Positions 1 through 10,922 of a DNA stretch of 64,000 nucleotides are shown piece after piece. Numbering within the stretch: position 1 is the stretch's first letter; each line of letters opens with the position of its first letter. Source of the DNA: Sinonovacula constricta (Eukaryota > Mollusca > Bivalvia > Cardiida > Solecurtidae); NCBI GenBank assembly GCA_007844125.1, contig CM017558.1, positions 24,855,231-24,919,230 on the forward strand. Reading direction: 5' to 3'. Made by a program: the position numbers and the translations under genes. Under the pieces are notes generated by a model, which saw only the letters and a list, made by a program, of their open reading frames with translations, was not told the origin of the DNA and searched no databases.

Positions 1-1229
1 GTATTTAACTAGGAACCTGTTTGGAGAATCTGTTACTCCTAGAAATTTGGTCAGACAAAAATCGTCAAAGTAGCTTATATAAAAGAATACATGTTTATAG
101 AAAATGATTATAGAAAAGGACCACTTTCCTGGCAGGCATTTTTGACGGATCGGAATTCTCTGGGCACTCTTGATAGTGGGCCACCCATATACAAAGTCTT
201 TAACTCTTGCAGTTTTTGACAGGACGGCTTTTTACTTGTTCTTAATTCTTATATATTTCCGTTTTACAGATGTCCACAACATTGAAATGAAAGCCGTTAA
301 GTTTGAGATACGAAGATCAATCTAACAAACACATTACCTGGTGTGACACAAATTCGACGTTCCAAGTATATTTGTCTTCGGCATTTCTAAAAACACTTTA
401 AATTATAATGATAAACAACTTCAGTCACATCCACCAGCTTTTAACAATGAAACAGAAAATATATTTTAACTATTGAAATATTGAGTTCGAGTTTTGAAAA
501 TACACTACGGCCAAATTTAAGATAACATCTGTATTTGGTTACGTGACGATATGTACGGCAGATTTTAGCACTGAACACAGTCATAGCTACAAAATTCAAG
601 TCGCAAGCGTTCTAATGCCCGACCAAACATGCCTCAGCTAAGTGTCCCTACGAAGAATATAGTCCTACATTTATCGATCAACATTTCCAAGATGCATTTT
701 AATTCGGCATACACATGATTACATGACGTCAATAAATGTGATGAAACTTATTTTCTACAGGTTCTCTGCATCATAACATAAAGATTCAAAATGCATCTAT
801 TTTTAATCATTGACTGAAACAATTAATAAAATTCGTACGCGTTTTTATGTTCGACCGAAAATGAATCAGCTCAGTGTCCATACGTAAAAAAATAGTCATT
901 GCAAAATGTAACTATTTTTAATCAAAGAATGAAGCCATTGATTAAATAAATGAAACTGAGGATGTATACTGGCCGCTGGTTTAGTCACATAATCTATATT
1001 AGGTATTAAGTCATTGACATCGCTTCATCGAACATAGCTCCTGTCCCGAAGAAAACTAATTTTTCTGAGAAACTTAAAGAAAGAAAAAGCTTATAAACCT
1101 CTGTACGGTTGCTTGACTGGAATAAATAAATAGGTAAATAAGAAAAGGTCCTTTTAAGATTTCCACAGATATTTGAAATTTATCTACCAGTAGACAAAGG
1201 CAAACACGGTAAATGTAAATGTGACAAAA
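1..1229. other. gene-free AT-rich DNA
   Basis: No recognisable coding region, RNA gene or structured repeat was seen here; open frames are short and resemble nothing known to me. Confidence 0.6.
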
Positions 1230-1365
1230 ACACTTAGACACAGACAAAACACATAAAGAAAAACCATCAGTTACCGCCTTGGAACGGTCAATCGGCAAAA
1301 GGGCCGACTGGGGTGCTTATACCTGGTTTGTCGAGCGCTCCAACCTCGCACTTCCTGAAGGTTTT
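1230..1365 (-). repeat. dispersed SINE-like repeat R1, copy 1
   Basis: Read on the minus strand, this matches at least five other places in the window (about 19190, 21020, 26488, 29925 and 30872). The shared core is a GCACCCCAGTCGG-like block, then a GACCGTTCCAAGGCGGTAAC-like block, then a T-rich tail region. Length (130-230 bp) and dispersal fit a SINE or small non-autonomous element. Its class was not identified. Confidence 0.6.
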
Positions 1366-1748
1366 TCTATCAAATAAACAGTGTAAATAACAACATCCCG
1401 TCAAAGTGAAACAACTAACAGTAAGCACCTGCATCGAGAGTTAAAACAGATACAATAAGGCAAACTTATTGACCACAGAAAGTGACATTCAAAACATTTA
1501 ACATCAACCTACGATAATAAGCGGCAGTAGAGTGAAGTCAATGTAACAGCTGACTGCGTGTACGATCAGAATCTGCTTGGTACACCAATTAACTTGCCCC
1601 GCCTCCATTATTGTTACACGCTGACTTTGCAGCACCAGTTGACACCACGTGATCAAGACGCTTGGAGTTCTACATTAAACTTTTAGTGAAAGCGTGTGTA
1701 AGTAAGACCATGACGTAATCTTCACGTATCAGGTAAACAAAGAGAAGC

Positions 1749-2087
1749 ATGTCGTCTGCTCCTTCCAAAGCATTGGCAATTAACATCCTGTTGCTTTTTC
1801 CGAGCATGAAAACATGTAGCGAAAATAGCACTTTATTGATTGTAGTAGCATACCAATACCGACGTCTTCCGAATGTGAAACAACACTTGAAATCAACCTA
1901 TGAAAGTGTTGTTAAACTGGATTTCTCTAAGGATTGGCTCACCGAATACCAGTGGCTGCAATTTAACAGTGGTAAAGTGACATGTACAATATGCACTGCT
2001 GAGGGAAATGACAACCCATTTACGCAAGAGTTTGATACCTCTCGTCACTACAATGCTGTCGGTTTGGAGTCATTGATTGACAGGTGA
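1749..2087 (+). pseudogene. fragment resembling a hAT/ZNF862-associated zinc-finger domain
   Basis: A 112-codon open frame with a true ATG. Its second half has the pattern F-x-x-x-W-L-x-x-x-x-W-L, then a C-x-x-C pair (VTCTIC), then N-P-F-T and a downstream R. This resembles the zinc-finger region of the C17orf113/ZNF862-like proteins that are common in animal genomes and related to hAT transposons. The expected distal histidines are missing because the frame stops at the TGA inside the first CRE motif of the next feature. It may therefore be a host or transposon exon cut by the neighbouring Polinton-like element. The first half has no recognisable similarity and may be chance. The assignment rests on motif memory only. 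Confidence 0.3.
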
Positions 2088-2310
2088 CGTCACGCGTAGT
2101 CCCGCCCCTTTTTGACTGATGAGTCATATGACGTCACGATATGATGAGTCATCGTAAGCCCCGCCCCTTTTGAATGAGTCATCGGAGTCATCGCGCCCAT
2201 CCTTTGAAGGGTGAGTTATCGCGTCAAGCGCGCGTCAGTAACGTTAGCCCCGCCTTTTTTACAAGTCATCGCGTCCATCCCTATAACGCGCCTTGACGAG
2301 TCATCGTAAG
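2085..2310 (+). promoter_or_regulatory. dense CRE / AP-1 / GC-box cluster
   Basis: Perfect CREs (TGACGTCA) lie at 2085-2092 and 2129-2136. Perfect AP-1 sites (TGAGTCAT) lie at 2120-2127, 2145-2152 and 2175-2182, with near matches at about 2184, 2212 and 2296. GC-box-like blocks (CCCGCCCCTTTT or close) recur near 2101, 2160 and 2248. The region is built of degenerate repeats of these words and is far more GC-rich than its surroundings. It lies just upstream of a TATA box and the PC4-like start, so it is probably the promoter/enhancer (and perhaps terminal repeat) of the Polinton-like element. Activity is inferred. Confidence 0.55.
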
Positions 2311-2378
2311 CTCCGTCTTTTTTTTCGAACAAGTCAATCTTTTTGACGAATCAATCATATTTGACATCATATGAATCG

Positions 2379-2387
2379 TATATAAAG
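2379..2387 (+). promoter_or_regulatory. TATA box of the PC4-like frame
   Basis: TATATAAAG lies 53 bp upstream of the ATG at 2432 and just downstream of the CRE/AP-1 cluster. Its spacing fits a core promoter that fires rightward. Confidence 0.45.
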
Positions 2388-2431
2388 AGGCGGTTCTGAG
2401 ATAAACGTATCAGACTAGCCGCGACGATGTC

Positions 2432-2590
2432 ATGGAAAGCATCGCCATCGGAAACCACCGATACTTTAAAGTTGGTGAGTGGAAAGGGGAGAAACGAGTG
2501 AATCTCAGAGAGTGGGAAAACGAGAAGACCACCAAATATATACGATCCAGCCAGATACTCCGGAGCTCAGTGGAAATTCGTTTCATCGTC
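2432..2590 (+). pseudogene. truncated PC4/Sub1-like ssDNA-binding domain
   Basis: The frame begins at the ATG at 2432. It shows the beta-sheet signature of PC4-type transcription coactivator domains: GNHRYFKVGEW, then KRVNLREWENEKTTK. The known family binds single-stranded DNA and acts in transcription; copies occur in eukaryotic nuclei and in several large DNA viruses and virus-like elements. After about 50 codons the similarity ends and the frame runs antisense into the protease relic, so the C-terminal half, including the usual KGISL-type motif, is lost. It lies directly behind a TATA box and the CRE/AP-1 cluster. It is probably a dead gene of the Polinton-like element; a chance resemblance is possible. 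Confidence 0.4.
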
Positions 2591-2599
2591 CACCATAGA

Positions 2600-2962
2600 C
2601 ATCCCATTTTAGGTACAGTATACAGTATTGTCCGCAAGTGTGCGTTCCGTCGGATTGAACTCGTACGTTATTAAACACGTAACGAGGACCATTGCGTATC
2701 AACACGTTCTTAAATCGTCTATGATAATGTTAAGGGGCACGTCCCAAGGAGTCGAAAAATTCAGCCGGTCCCCTTTCTGGAAAATAAAACGCTGTCCACT
2801 TATAGTACCGGGTCGTCCTCTCACATCCTTGTTTACCACGTACATAACGGGTCGCATCCCAATTGACGCAGGTATTTCGTAGACTGCGAGCACTCCGCCA
2901 AAGCGTCTAGATGTTACAAAAAATTTTCTCAGTATCGCCGTTATCTCCTGCGAATTCACCAC
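2600..2962 (-). pseudogene. relic of adenovirus-type cysteine protease (Polinton maturation protease)
   Basis: The 2962-2699 frame contains FGGVLAVYEIP and then MYVVNKDVRGRPG. These match the conserved FGGV(Y)..D.LP and (A)YVVNTD...PG segments of Polinton/adintovirus proteases. In the family the latter runs straight into the catalytic His (RHWVA); here that place has no HWV, so the histidine has been lost. The catalytic Cys region (T-C-G-Q-Y-C) is still readable at about 2616-2640, but in a different frame, so at least one frameshift separates the halves. In functional elements this enzyme matures the capsid. The copy is not expected to be active. Confidence 0.5.
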
Positions 2963-2964
2963 TC

Positions 2965-4182
2965 TAGGAACACGTTTCTGCTAGCGTCAATCTTCATCAA
3001 GCCCGGAAATTTGGCGTAAACGATCACCGTACGGGTGATGGGCAACGCTTCAGCGAATTTCAATTACAAACGGGTATGGGCTTTCTCCTCTGGCCTTTCC
3101 TTCTCGTCGCCGTTGGTTCTAAAGACGTACAGACAGTTAAAGTCTTTAAAATATCGCCTGTGGAAAAAAACGGCTCTTTCTCGCTGATCCCAGTAGAGTC
3201 GCTGGTATGCGTCGACAAATTGGTCGCCCTTATAATTCGGTTGCAGAGGCTCTGATGGCATCGACTGACCATCCACGTAGCAATTAAAAGATTTAAAAAA
3301 AATGGGTTCTTCACGTACGATCCGTGAGCGGCCTCTGTCTATACCACACCCATGACCAGTTCCTGCGGTACCTGTCCCTGAAACAGGTCATCGCCGACAA
3401 ACGAAAACTGCCCCTGCGGTAGGGCGTATGTCTTGATTACAGACCGACTGTACGGATACAGAACGTTCGATGTCTTCATCACGTCACTTAGTACCACGAG
3501 GACGTCCGGATCGACTTCGATCTAAAACTTTCAACGAAGCCTCCGTGATACGGACTTTATAACATTCCGCGCCGTTTTCGATAGTAACCTGAATCTGTCC
3601 GATTGTTGCGAAAAATTGATATTGATGGGAACTCTATTGACCACGAATCTGTCTTGTTGACACAGGTCAACATACAATCGACCGATGAGGTCTAGCTCTT
3701 TACTGTTTATCAAGCTCTGATATACAGTCCGTTGTCGCTGCCCGCGGGGTCCTTGTCCCTCATATCATCTCCGCGTTGATGTAAAAGCTGACAGTCTAGG
3801 TCGTATTCACTCCGGCATTGCAGCAGAGTGTCCAAGTAAGCTTTATATGCGTAATTGGCGCCTACTTCGTTCGTGGGTTGCTGTTGAGTGTTTAGGTCCA
3901 CCTGGGAAAAAATGCCGTGAAAAGCGTTATTCGTCAGTCCCACTTTATTGTCGGCTGCAAGAGCCGACCCGTCCGCGTTGATGATTTTGGTTTTGACATA
4001 GAGGAGTAGATCCTTCAAATCAATACACGTCCTTGACGTCTCCGGCACGTTGAACTCGATGGCGGCACCTTCCGTCAATTGATTAGGGGGTCTCACCGTG
4101 ATACATTCCCCTTTTTAGTCACGATTTCCATTTCCGGGGTTTCGAACAGAGAGATATCCCTGTCGTGCTTGTCAGTACTCAT
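2965..4182 (-). pseudogene. relic of capsid-like protein, F54H12.2 family (Polinton type)
   Basis: On the minus strand, similarity to the F54H12.2-like family runs from an ATG at 4182-4180 to about 2965. That is about 1.2 kb, close to the usual full length of 400-450 residues. The longest clean piece (4096-3710) has the typical EFNVPETSRTCIDLKDLLLY block, a G(I)FSQVD motif and an A-Y-K-A-Y-L-D-T-L-L stretch. The next piece (3713-3531) has ELDLIGRLYVDL and QDRF. Further on, a P-Q-G-Q-F-S-F motif remains around 3405-3430. Breaks: the ATG frame stops at about 4094; there is a frame change and stop at about 3712; stops at about 3531 and 3340; further shifts near 3060. The family is thought to be a structural (capsid) protein of Maverick-related elements; the exact role here is inferred. 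Confidence 0.6.
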
Positions 4183-4291
4183 GACGAATTGGTAAAGACT
4201 TTGTCTACGTATCTCTATTTCCTTTATCATTTTGTAAGGGACGACTTTAGGTCCCTTATAAACTTTTGCGGTTGTCGTAGTCTCTGTACCC

Positions 4292-4495
4292 CTACTTTAT
4301 CTCTGACTTGGCTAGTTCGATATCTTGGGCAACTTGAGTGACGAATTTGATTACCGGCTGCCGCGTTTCTCCACGCGATTGAGCACGTTCCACGATGTAA
4401 TGGCCTCCGTAAATAGGCCTCACTTTTTCTTCAGCCATACGCTGAAAGTGCTTTCTCCACTTCTCTAATTGCATCTTTTCAAATGGAGGATACAA
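4292..4495 (-). pseudogene. unidentified frame of the Polinton-like element
   Basis: A 67-codon minus-strand frame lying just upstream, in transcription order, of the capsid relic. It is rich in charged residues (EKMQLEKWRKHFQRM, then a VRPIYGGHYIVERAQSRGE stretch) and has no membrane segment. I do not recognise it. Its position and strand suggest another structural gene of the same element, perhaps a minor capsid or scaffold component, but no motif proves this. It overlaps the neighbouring frame by about 30 bases in a different phase, so one gene may have been split by a frameshift. Confidence 0.3.
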
Positions 4496-4731
4496 GCGAT
4501 GTACGGATCTTTAGCGTCAAGGGGTCGAAGCTGTCTGTCTCTTTTGAAGATTCTCACTCGACTGAAGACTTTCGGCTTGACCTTCACGAACACAGGGTTG
4601 TCGAAGAGGAAGTGGACCGCCACAGACTTCCTTATCGCTTTATGCGAAGCCCTCATTACGGGGAGCATGGTGTCCTCGGCGTAGGATTCTACGCACGCGT
4701 CCGAGCATCGGTATATGATGTCTTTCCGCAA
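4465..4731 (-). pseudogene. unidentified frame of the Polinton-like element
   Basis: An 88-codon minus-strand frame rich in basic residues (VKVKPKVFSRVRIFKRDRQL). No family was recognised. It is collinear with the capsid and protease relics and may belong to the same element. The plus strand is also open here (4483-4776), which makes chance openness a real alternative. Confidence 0.25.
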
Positions 4732-4739
4732 AGATATAT

Positions 4740-5427
4740 TTATCTCCTTAAGACCGCATTCCCATCCAAAGCGTAAGGGTGAGGCAAATCTACCGTGAAA
4801 TCGTCAGGTCGATTAGTTGGATTTCTTTTCAAAGATCCTGCTCAGAAACAGGTAGTGATCGTATTCAAAGTAGGGGACGGTAGAGCGTATCCGATGGCGC
4901 TGCACAGCAAGCTGATCAAAGTTCCGGATTTCTATTGCTTAACGACAGGTTCACGATAGAATTGATATGATGACGTAGACGATAATGATCTGACAAACGT
5001 ACACGATTTAGGCTCTAGGTACCCTATTCCCAAAGGTCGCCGCTCTTTACTGCTTTCCATTTTCTTAAATGGGCGTTTATTCGGTAACACCTTTTATTAA
5101 CGAAATTTGTCAGGTTGTGTTCGGGGATCCATGAGTCATACTTCTCGGGCCAGTGCAACCAGCGGACCAAAACTTCTCGCCTCTTACTTCTCCATCATTT
5201 GATTTGAAACTAGTCTATTATGAGAAGAAAATCCCAAAGGCAATTACTCCAACTGGTTTTTTCAATCAGTCTGAGCATTATTTGGTTATTTAAACATGAA
5301 TATTTAAGCATTTATAGCAAAACCTGAGAAATGATAAGAAGAAAATGCATGCACAAAATCAAAACAAACTATATATAAGCTATATTACATTGAAATTACT
5401 GTATTCCTTGTCACTTGAAAGGGCCAC
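4740..5427. other. no gene seen; right edge of Polinton-like relic
   Basis: No convincing coding similarity was seen. Composition drops from mixed to AT-rich at about 5200, which may mark the edge of the mobile-element relic. No terminal inverted repeat was recognised. Confidence 0.4.
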
Positions 5428-7050
5428 CTACACATCATTGTGATCTTTTAAGTGTTGAGAACTGCTAGCAGCTGGTTTTTCATCTGTCAAACCTGGGCTG
5501 TAATGTTCTTTCTCATGCAGGTTGTACCGACGCCTGCTGGCGGAATATCGACAGACCTTTCTGCGCTCGATGGCCTCAGGATCTTTGGTGCACGCTGTGC
5601 GCTTATCGACAGTCATCATTTGATGGATAATTGCAGGGGTTTGTTTGTTTTTGTTTAGTTTTTTGTTTTTGTTGTTGTTTTTTGGGGGGTGGGGGTGCGG
5701 GGTCACCAAAGATACCTGGCTTTCATGACCATTGACCTAGTGTACCTATTGTTTAATTTATGGATCTGTCCATGTATTCTTACCTTAAATGTTCTTGGGT
5801 TCGTTACCATCTCGGGATTAACCGCCTGGTACGACCGGTTAACAGACTCACATTTTTTGGGTAGATGTCAAAAGTTTAGTTTTTTCAAGGGCCTCAGATC
5901 CCTGCATGATGCCTATGCACTGTTTAAGCAGTTCTTGGTCTTTTTCTGTCATTTTAACCTTTACATTAGCTGGCATAAAGTTTTTCGCTAGTCGATAGTT
6001 ACCCGACCAGACAAAGCTGTTGTCTGATTGACCCCAGTAACCATTGAAACACAATACAATTGTGTCAATAACCATTGGAATTTTGGACTTAATTGTGGGC
6101 AAATGACCATTGTATTTCTTATGGGCCTGCTTGAGCTCTGCATGACATCTTTGATTAATCGACAGGGCAAACTTGTTTTTCAGATTACATCTTGAGGGAC
6201 GTTTAATATTAATGAGCTAAATTTGGTGCTATAGACAGCGCGACGAAGTTTCCAAGATGTCGAACGTCTTTGAACATGTTTATCCTACGCGGTTGTGCCT
6301 TCTTCACACCGGCATGACTCGTCGAGTCACCATCACCAGTATAACCTGCAATATTGATACCGGTCAGATTTTTAGTCACCCTTTCTTACCATGTACCCTC
6401 ATCACCTATAACAGAACTCTCGTTTATGCTGGCTGTACAGAAACCGGCATGATACGGACATGTAACCTCTTCACCATTGTTGCGCATGCGTGAGGCTTCC
6501 AAGCACAGTTTGTTGGCAATATTTACACCGATTATCCTTTTAGACGTGGTGTTGTTTTCGCAAATGGTAGCGGTGGCTATTGTCCTGGCTTGAAAAGGAA
6601 TCATGTCCGCATTAAAGATTTTGTTATTGTATCAATTATCACCTTCAACATGAATGTTTATTGGTATGACCAATAAGGTTATTTGTGTTAACTACAGCCC
6701 TTACTTTGTCTTGCATATCAATTTGGTTGAGTGAAATTACTTACTCTAGCACCTTATTACTTAGCTTCTGCATGTCGCGAAGGACCTGGTCAACAGAATC
6801 AACAAGGACCGGCCTGGGGTCTCAGTGGCTTAACATTTGTCGAACGCCCGTCTTTGTCTCTAAAAATTAAAACACCATCGTCGCAATTAATTCTATCAGC
6901 AAATACATTTTCTGGCAGTCTTACGTATGGAAATGGGGTTTCCGGCTTGGCAAAATGAAACGATTTACCTTTTAAACAACTGTTGTGGCTCTTAGTAAAT
7001 CGTACTCTGCGGTTATGCGCCCGCTGCCTTGAAAGCACCATATTTGACAC
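5428..7050 (-). pseudogene. broken Mutator-like transposase-type gene
   Basis: Four minus-strand pieces in order (7050-6799, 6604-6386, 6102-5848, 5709-5428), in more than one frame, make a plausible remnant. The second piece has TSKRIIGVNIANKLCLE and a CPYHAGFC pair of cysteines. The third has a LPTIKSKIPMVIDTIV-type block, then LEKTKLLTSTQKM. The last has a basic ASRRRYNLHEKEHYSPGL stretch. These match a large repeated protein family of molluscs and cnidarians that I associate with the Mutator-like transposase domain. The usual cysteine cluster after the IDTIV block (C-x-x-C-R) reads as WGQSDNS here, so metal binding is probably lost. The gene is interrupted by stops and frameshifts and is surely inactive. 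The exact superfamily is uncertain. Confidence 0.5.
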
Positions 7051-9083
7051 AAAATGCAGTTAAATTCTATTTAGAATCACAACATTGAAGGAAATACAGT
7101 CACCTCCACTGAATCTATCATCAAGGATGTCAAGACTGTAAAATGCAGTAAACCTATATAGGGCTCAACAAGTGGAACGACTGGCCAGGTCCAACCATCA
7201 GGTGATTGATATGCATTTGTTAATTAATGACACCTGATGGAGCTAATGACTCTAAATTAGACCCCAACTAGTACGTGTTATTAACAGGACCCCATGCTTA
7301 ATCTGGCAGATGTTTCCACTATGAATGTAAAACTTTAAACGAAAAAAAAAACAGTCATAGAAAATGAATTTATTTTTATTTTTTTCTATTTTTTTTACAT
7401 AAAACATGTTTTTCTCAATCAAAAAATAACCAAAGGTACATCATAACACCCATTGTTAGTTACTCCAATCTTATTGGATCATTTTCCCACAAAAAAGTGC
7501 CATCCCTGCAAGAACAATAGTGTTTTTTTTAGAAAAGAAATGCATATATGACCATCAACTTTTTACTGACATTTTCATTATATTTCCTGCCTTCAGGCCC
7601 CGTATAGTTGAGTATGGAAAAATGAGTTTTTGTTACTATTTCTGCTCAGAGTTTAATAAAATTTGGAGATAATGTTCAGGGTACAATAACCTAAATGAAT
7701 ATAGTTTTAAGCAGGAAATGTAAAGAAAAGTTTGCCTTAAAGGGGTGATTACAGTAATTACCTACCGGAAGTAGATTGTGTGACATGGACTTTTTCTCTC
7801 TAATTACTATCTGTTGTTATAATTTGTCATCATATTTCCTATTTTGAAGGTAATCTGAACCTTTTGGTATCAAAAGAAAGCTGAAACCATGTAGAATTAA
7901 AAATAGGCATAAATGCTGCACTCTTATGCATAATGATGGACTGATCCACCTTTACCGGAAGTACATATTTCATTGAAATCTGAGGGTTACCGACTGGCAA
8001 TTTGATGGTATGTGAACTCTATGAAGCAAGACCTTCTTACATGTTGCAAAAGTTGTCATGTTTCTGGGTCTTTCTGATTGACAACAAATAGTTAATTTCA
8101 TCTATATTTGGTTAAAGGGGTCTATCATAGCTTGGTCATGGTGCAATTTGGTTCCAAAGTTTCGCGGATTATTATAGAATAGATAACAAACTATTTTAAT
8201 AACGCCTAACCTTTTAGGCCTACTCAACCGGCAGTGGGTGTGGGGTGGGTCGGGGAGGTATTTCCTGTGTTTATCCTGACGAAGTGTGTACGCTCCTAGT
8301 TTCGCTTTCCAAGAGGGAATTTCCGACAATCTCATCTTCGCTAATGCCTTAGAAATTGCATGTTCTGTGGTTGTAACTTATGTTGAGTCTGTTTGTCAGA
8401 GATATTTTCAAATTCCATTCACAGGTAAGTGGACATTTTACTTGTTCATCCATGTTGATATATAGAAACAATTACCAATAGCTTTTTGACATGAAGGTTC
8501 TTGATTCCTTTCCTCTTTACCCAAAAATATGGTTTCGGGAAAATGTACATATGAGGTGTTGTAAATGTAAGGCTTGTCCGAACGCACGTAAAATTTCAAG
8601 TATTCGGCACGTAAATGTAAGTTCCCAGTCCCCTGTGCAGTGTTCACATTTTGATGTTCATTGACTATTAGTGAGATCTCTTCAACACTGCTTGTAACAA
8701 ATAGTTCAAAGTACGATAAATATTATCTTACATTATCCTTTTTTATTTTCAGCGATTGTTTTGACGTTTTACTTCACTTTCACAATAAAAAATAATGGCA
8801 TACAATATAAAATTATTTGATCAAATAACCGGACTGACACATAATAAGTGCATTTCTGCATTTCCAAGACAAAACGAAAGACGAAATCGAAAGTAAAAAA
8901 CTGAAAACCCATTCTCACATGGTAACACAGTGTTGCAGTGATTAATGCCTAAATAATTAAGCGGCACAAGATTTGGTTTAGTTTCCATCTGAAAGGTTAC
9001 ATGTACTGATACAATTATTGACATCCGGAGATATTCCATCCGACCCAGGCCCCACTTTATCTGACTCATTCTCATCCAACTCA
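7051..9083. other. gene-free stretch with a small inverted repeat
   Basis: No coding similarity was seen. An inverted pair CCATCAGGTG / CACCTGATGG lies at 7195-7204 and 7231-7240. A roughly 30-bp piece at about 8285-8320 (TACGCTCCTAGTTTCG-like) resembles the DNA immediately right of the transposon end at 53594, so both belong to an older dispersed repeat. Confidence 0.5.
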
Positions 9084-9099
9084 TCAATATCTGACATTT

Positions 9100-9450
9100 T
9101 TGACAAAATCAAATAACAGTATTTTTATTGATAACTTTGATCGTATCGATCGAACTGACATACTTGGTGGAGGTGTTGCTATATACGTACGATCTGATCT
9201 AGAAGCAGTACGGAAAAACGACCTCGAGGTCCCAGGACTTGAGGCCGTATGGGTTGATGTAACAACCAAGGCAAAAAGTATTTATAGGTGGATTCTACAG
9301 ACCCGAATGACGACAACTGGAATCTCTTAACAAAGACATAGAAAATAAAACATCATGGTCAAAACGTGGCTGGTAACTTTAAGCCAGCAATAACCGAAAC
9401 TATGATCTTTACACGCAAAAGAAATTCACACCCTGGCCTATCAATCGCTA
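9100..9450 (+). mobile_element. internally deleted non-LTR retrotransposon (LINE) relic
   Basis: The first part reads RTDILGGGVAIYVRSDL and then VPGLEAVWVDV, typical of the APE-type endonuclease of Jockey/CR1/RTE-like LINEs (G-G-G-V-(A/L)-I-Y and E.(V/L)W). A frame-shifted remnant of the usual YRPPN segment follows near 9285-9310. From about 9365 the sequence jumps to a reverse transcriptase C-terminal signature (K-T-W-L-V-T, then, in another frame, F-K-P-A-x-T-E-T-M-I-F-T-R-K-R). The whole catalytic core of the RT between these parts is missing, so this is a dead, internally deleted copy. Confidence 0.6.
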
Positions 9451-10245
9451 CACCTCGGATAATTCACGAATCATCTCTCAAATGTATGTAGGTAGTCGGA
9501 TCACCTCGGACATTTGCCTAAATGGGACTATTTTTGTGACAGACGTCAAAACAAAGATGGCAGCTTGAGTGACAGTTCACTACAGTATGAAGCCTGTAAA
9601 ACTTCAAATTATGGCGGCTACAAATTTAAATCATCCAAGTTTAATTTACCAAGCGCAGCAGACACGCAGCTGTCAAACGACGCCATTGTTCATGTTTTGT
9701 GCGAACTTCATTCTGCATATTCTTCTTCCTACTTCCGGCGAACAAAACGATCGCGATTTCAGTAAGAATTATTGCACCAGATACATCCGAGGGATGATCA
9801 TCCCGAGGACGGAATAACCTGAGGAGTTCCGATTGCATGACCTATATTTCGATAGCATTTTTATCCAACAAGTAAATGAACATAGGCATCTTAATATCAT
9901 CCTCTCCAGTGACTGCAAGTCGAAATCACAAATCACGTTTACTGTCAACAAAGCCATTTTCATAAATGTACATTCATGTACATATTATGTTGTAAAATCG
10001 CCATAACTATGCATCCTAAAATAATTCACTGTACTGTTATACCCCTCTAGAAAAGGGATTTACATTAGTTGTAATATCAACTTTTTTACCAATTTTATCT
10101 ATATATGTTGAATATTCGTTACATATGTATCATATGGCATTATCTTGAATAAATATTGGTTAAACTAAAGGTTACATATTTTTGATCAGGATACTTTAAG
10201 CACTTGTTAGTTCAAGTTGTAGTGTTTACCATTTTTTTAATTCTC
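9451..10245. other. no gene seen; 14-bp palindrome
   Basis: No coding similarity was seen. A perfect palindrome GGGATGATCATCCC lies at 9791-9804. Confidence 0.5.
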
Positions 10246-10246
10246 T

Positions 10247-10848
<602 letters not shown>

Positions 10849-10861
10849 CACTGAACACGCC

Positions 10862-10922
10862 ATAGTCTGGTTCACGAACTTTACTACAGCAGAGCTGTTG
10901 TAAAGTTCGGGAACCAGACTAT
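10862..10922. repeat. 29-bp-stem hairpin next to microsatellite
   Basis: The left arm (10862-10890) pairs with the right arm (10894-10922) at 27 of 29 positions around a 3-nt AGA loop. It begins ATAGTCTGGTTC and ends GAACCAGACTAT. The short loop suggests a snap-back duplication or a foldback element rather than a typical animal pre-miRNA. Confidence 0.9.

Larger units (their letters stand above)
2082..4980 (-). mobile_element. degenerate Polinton/Maverick-type (adintovirus-like) element
   Basis: Three independent relics support this call: a capsid-like protein of the family typified by C. elegans F54H12.2, an adenovirus-type cysteine protease next to it, and a PC4-like fragment on the opposite strand. 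F54H12.2 lies beside the transposon-derived integrase F54H12.3 in the worm, which fits Maverick membership. The order from the left edge is promoter cluster and PC4-like (+), protease (-), capsid (-), then two unidentified minus-strand frames. No DNA polymerase B, integrase or packaging ATPase was seen, so the element is partial. All coding parts carry frameshifts or stops. Polintons start with AG; an AG at 2082 directly before the CRE cluster is a possible left end, but no matching inverted terminus was found, so both limits are uncertain. Confidence 0.6.

Noticed and set aside
4483..4776. 97-codon plus-strand frame in the Polinton-like relic
   Set aside because: Antisense to the minus-strand frames that are collinear with the capsid and protease relics; no similarity recognised.
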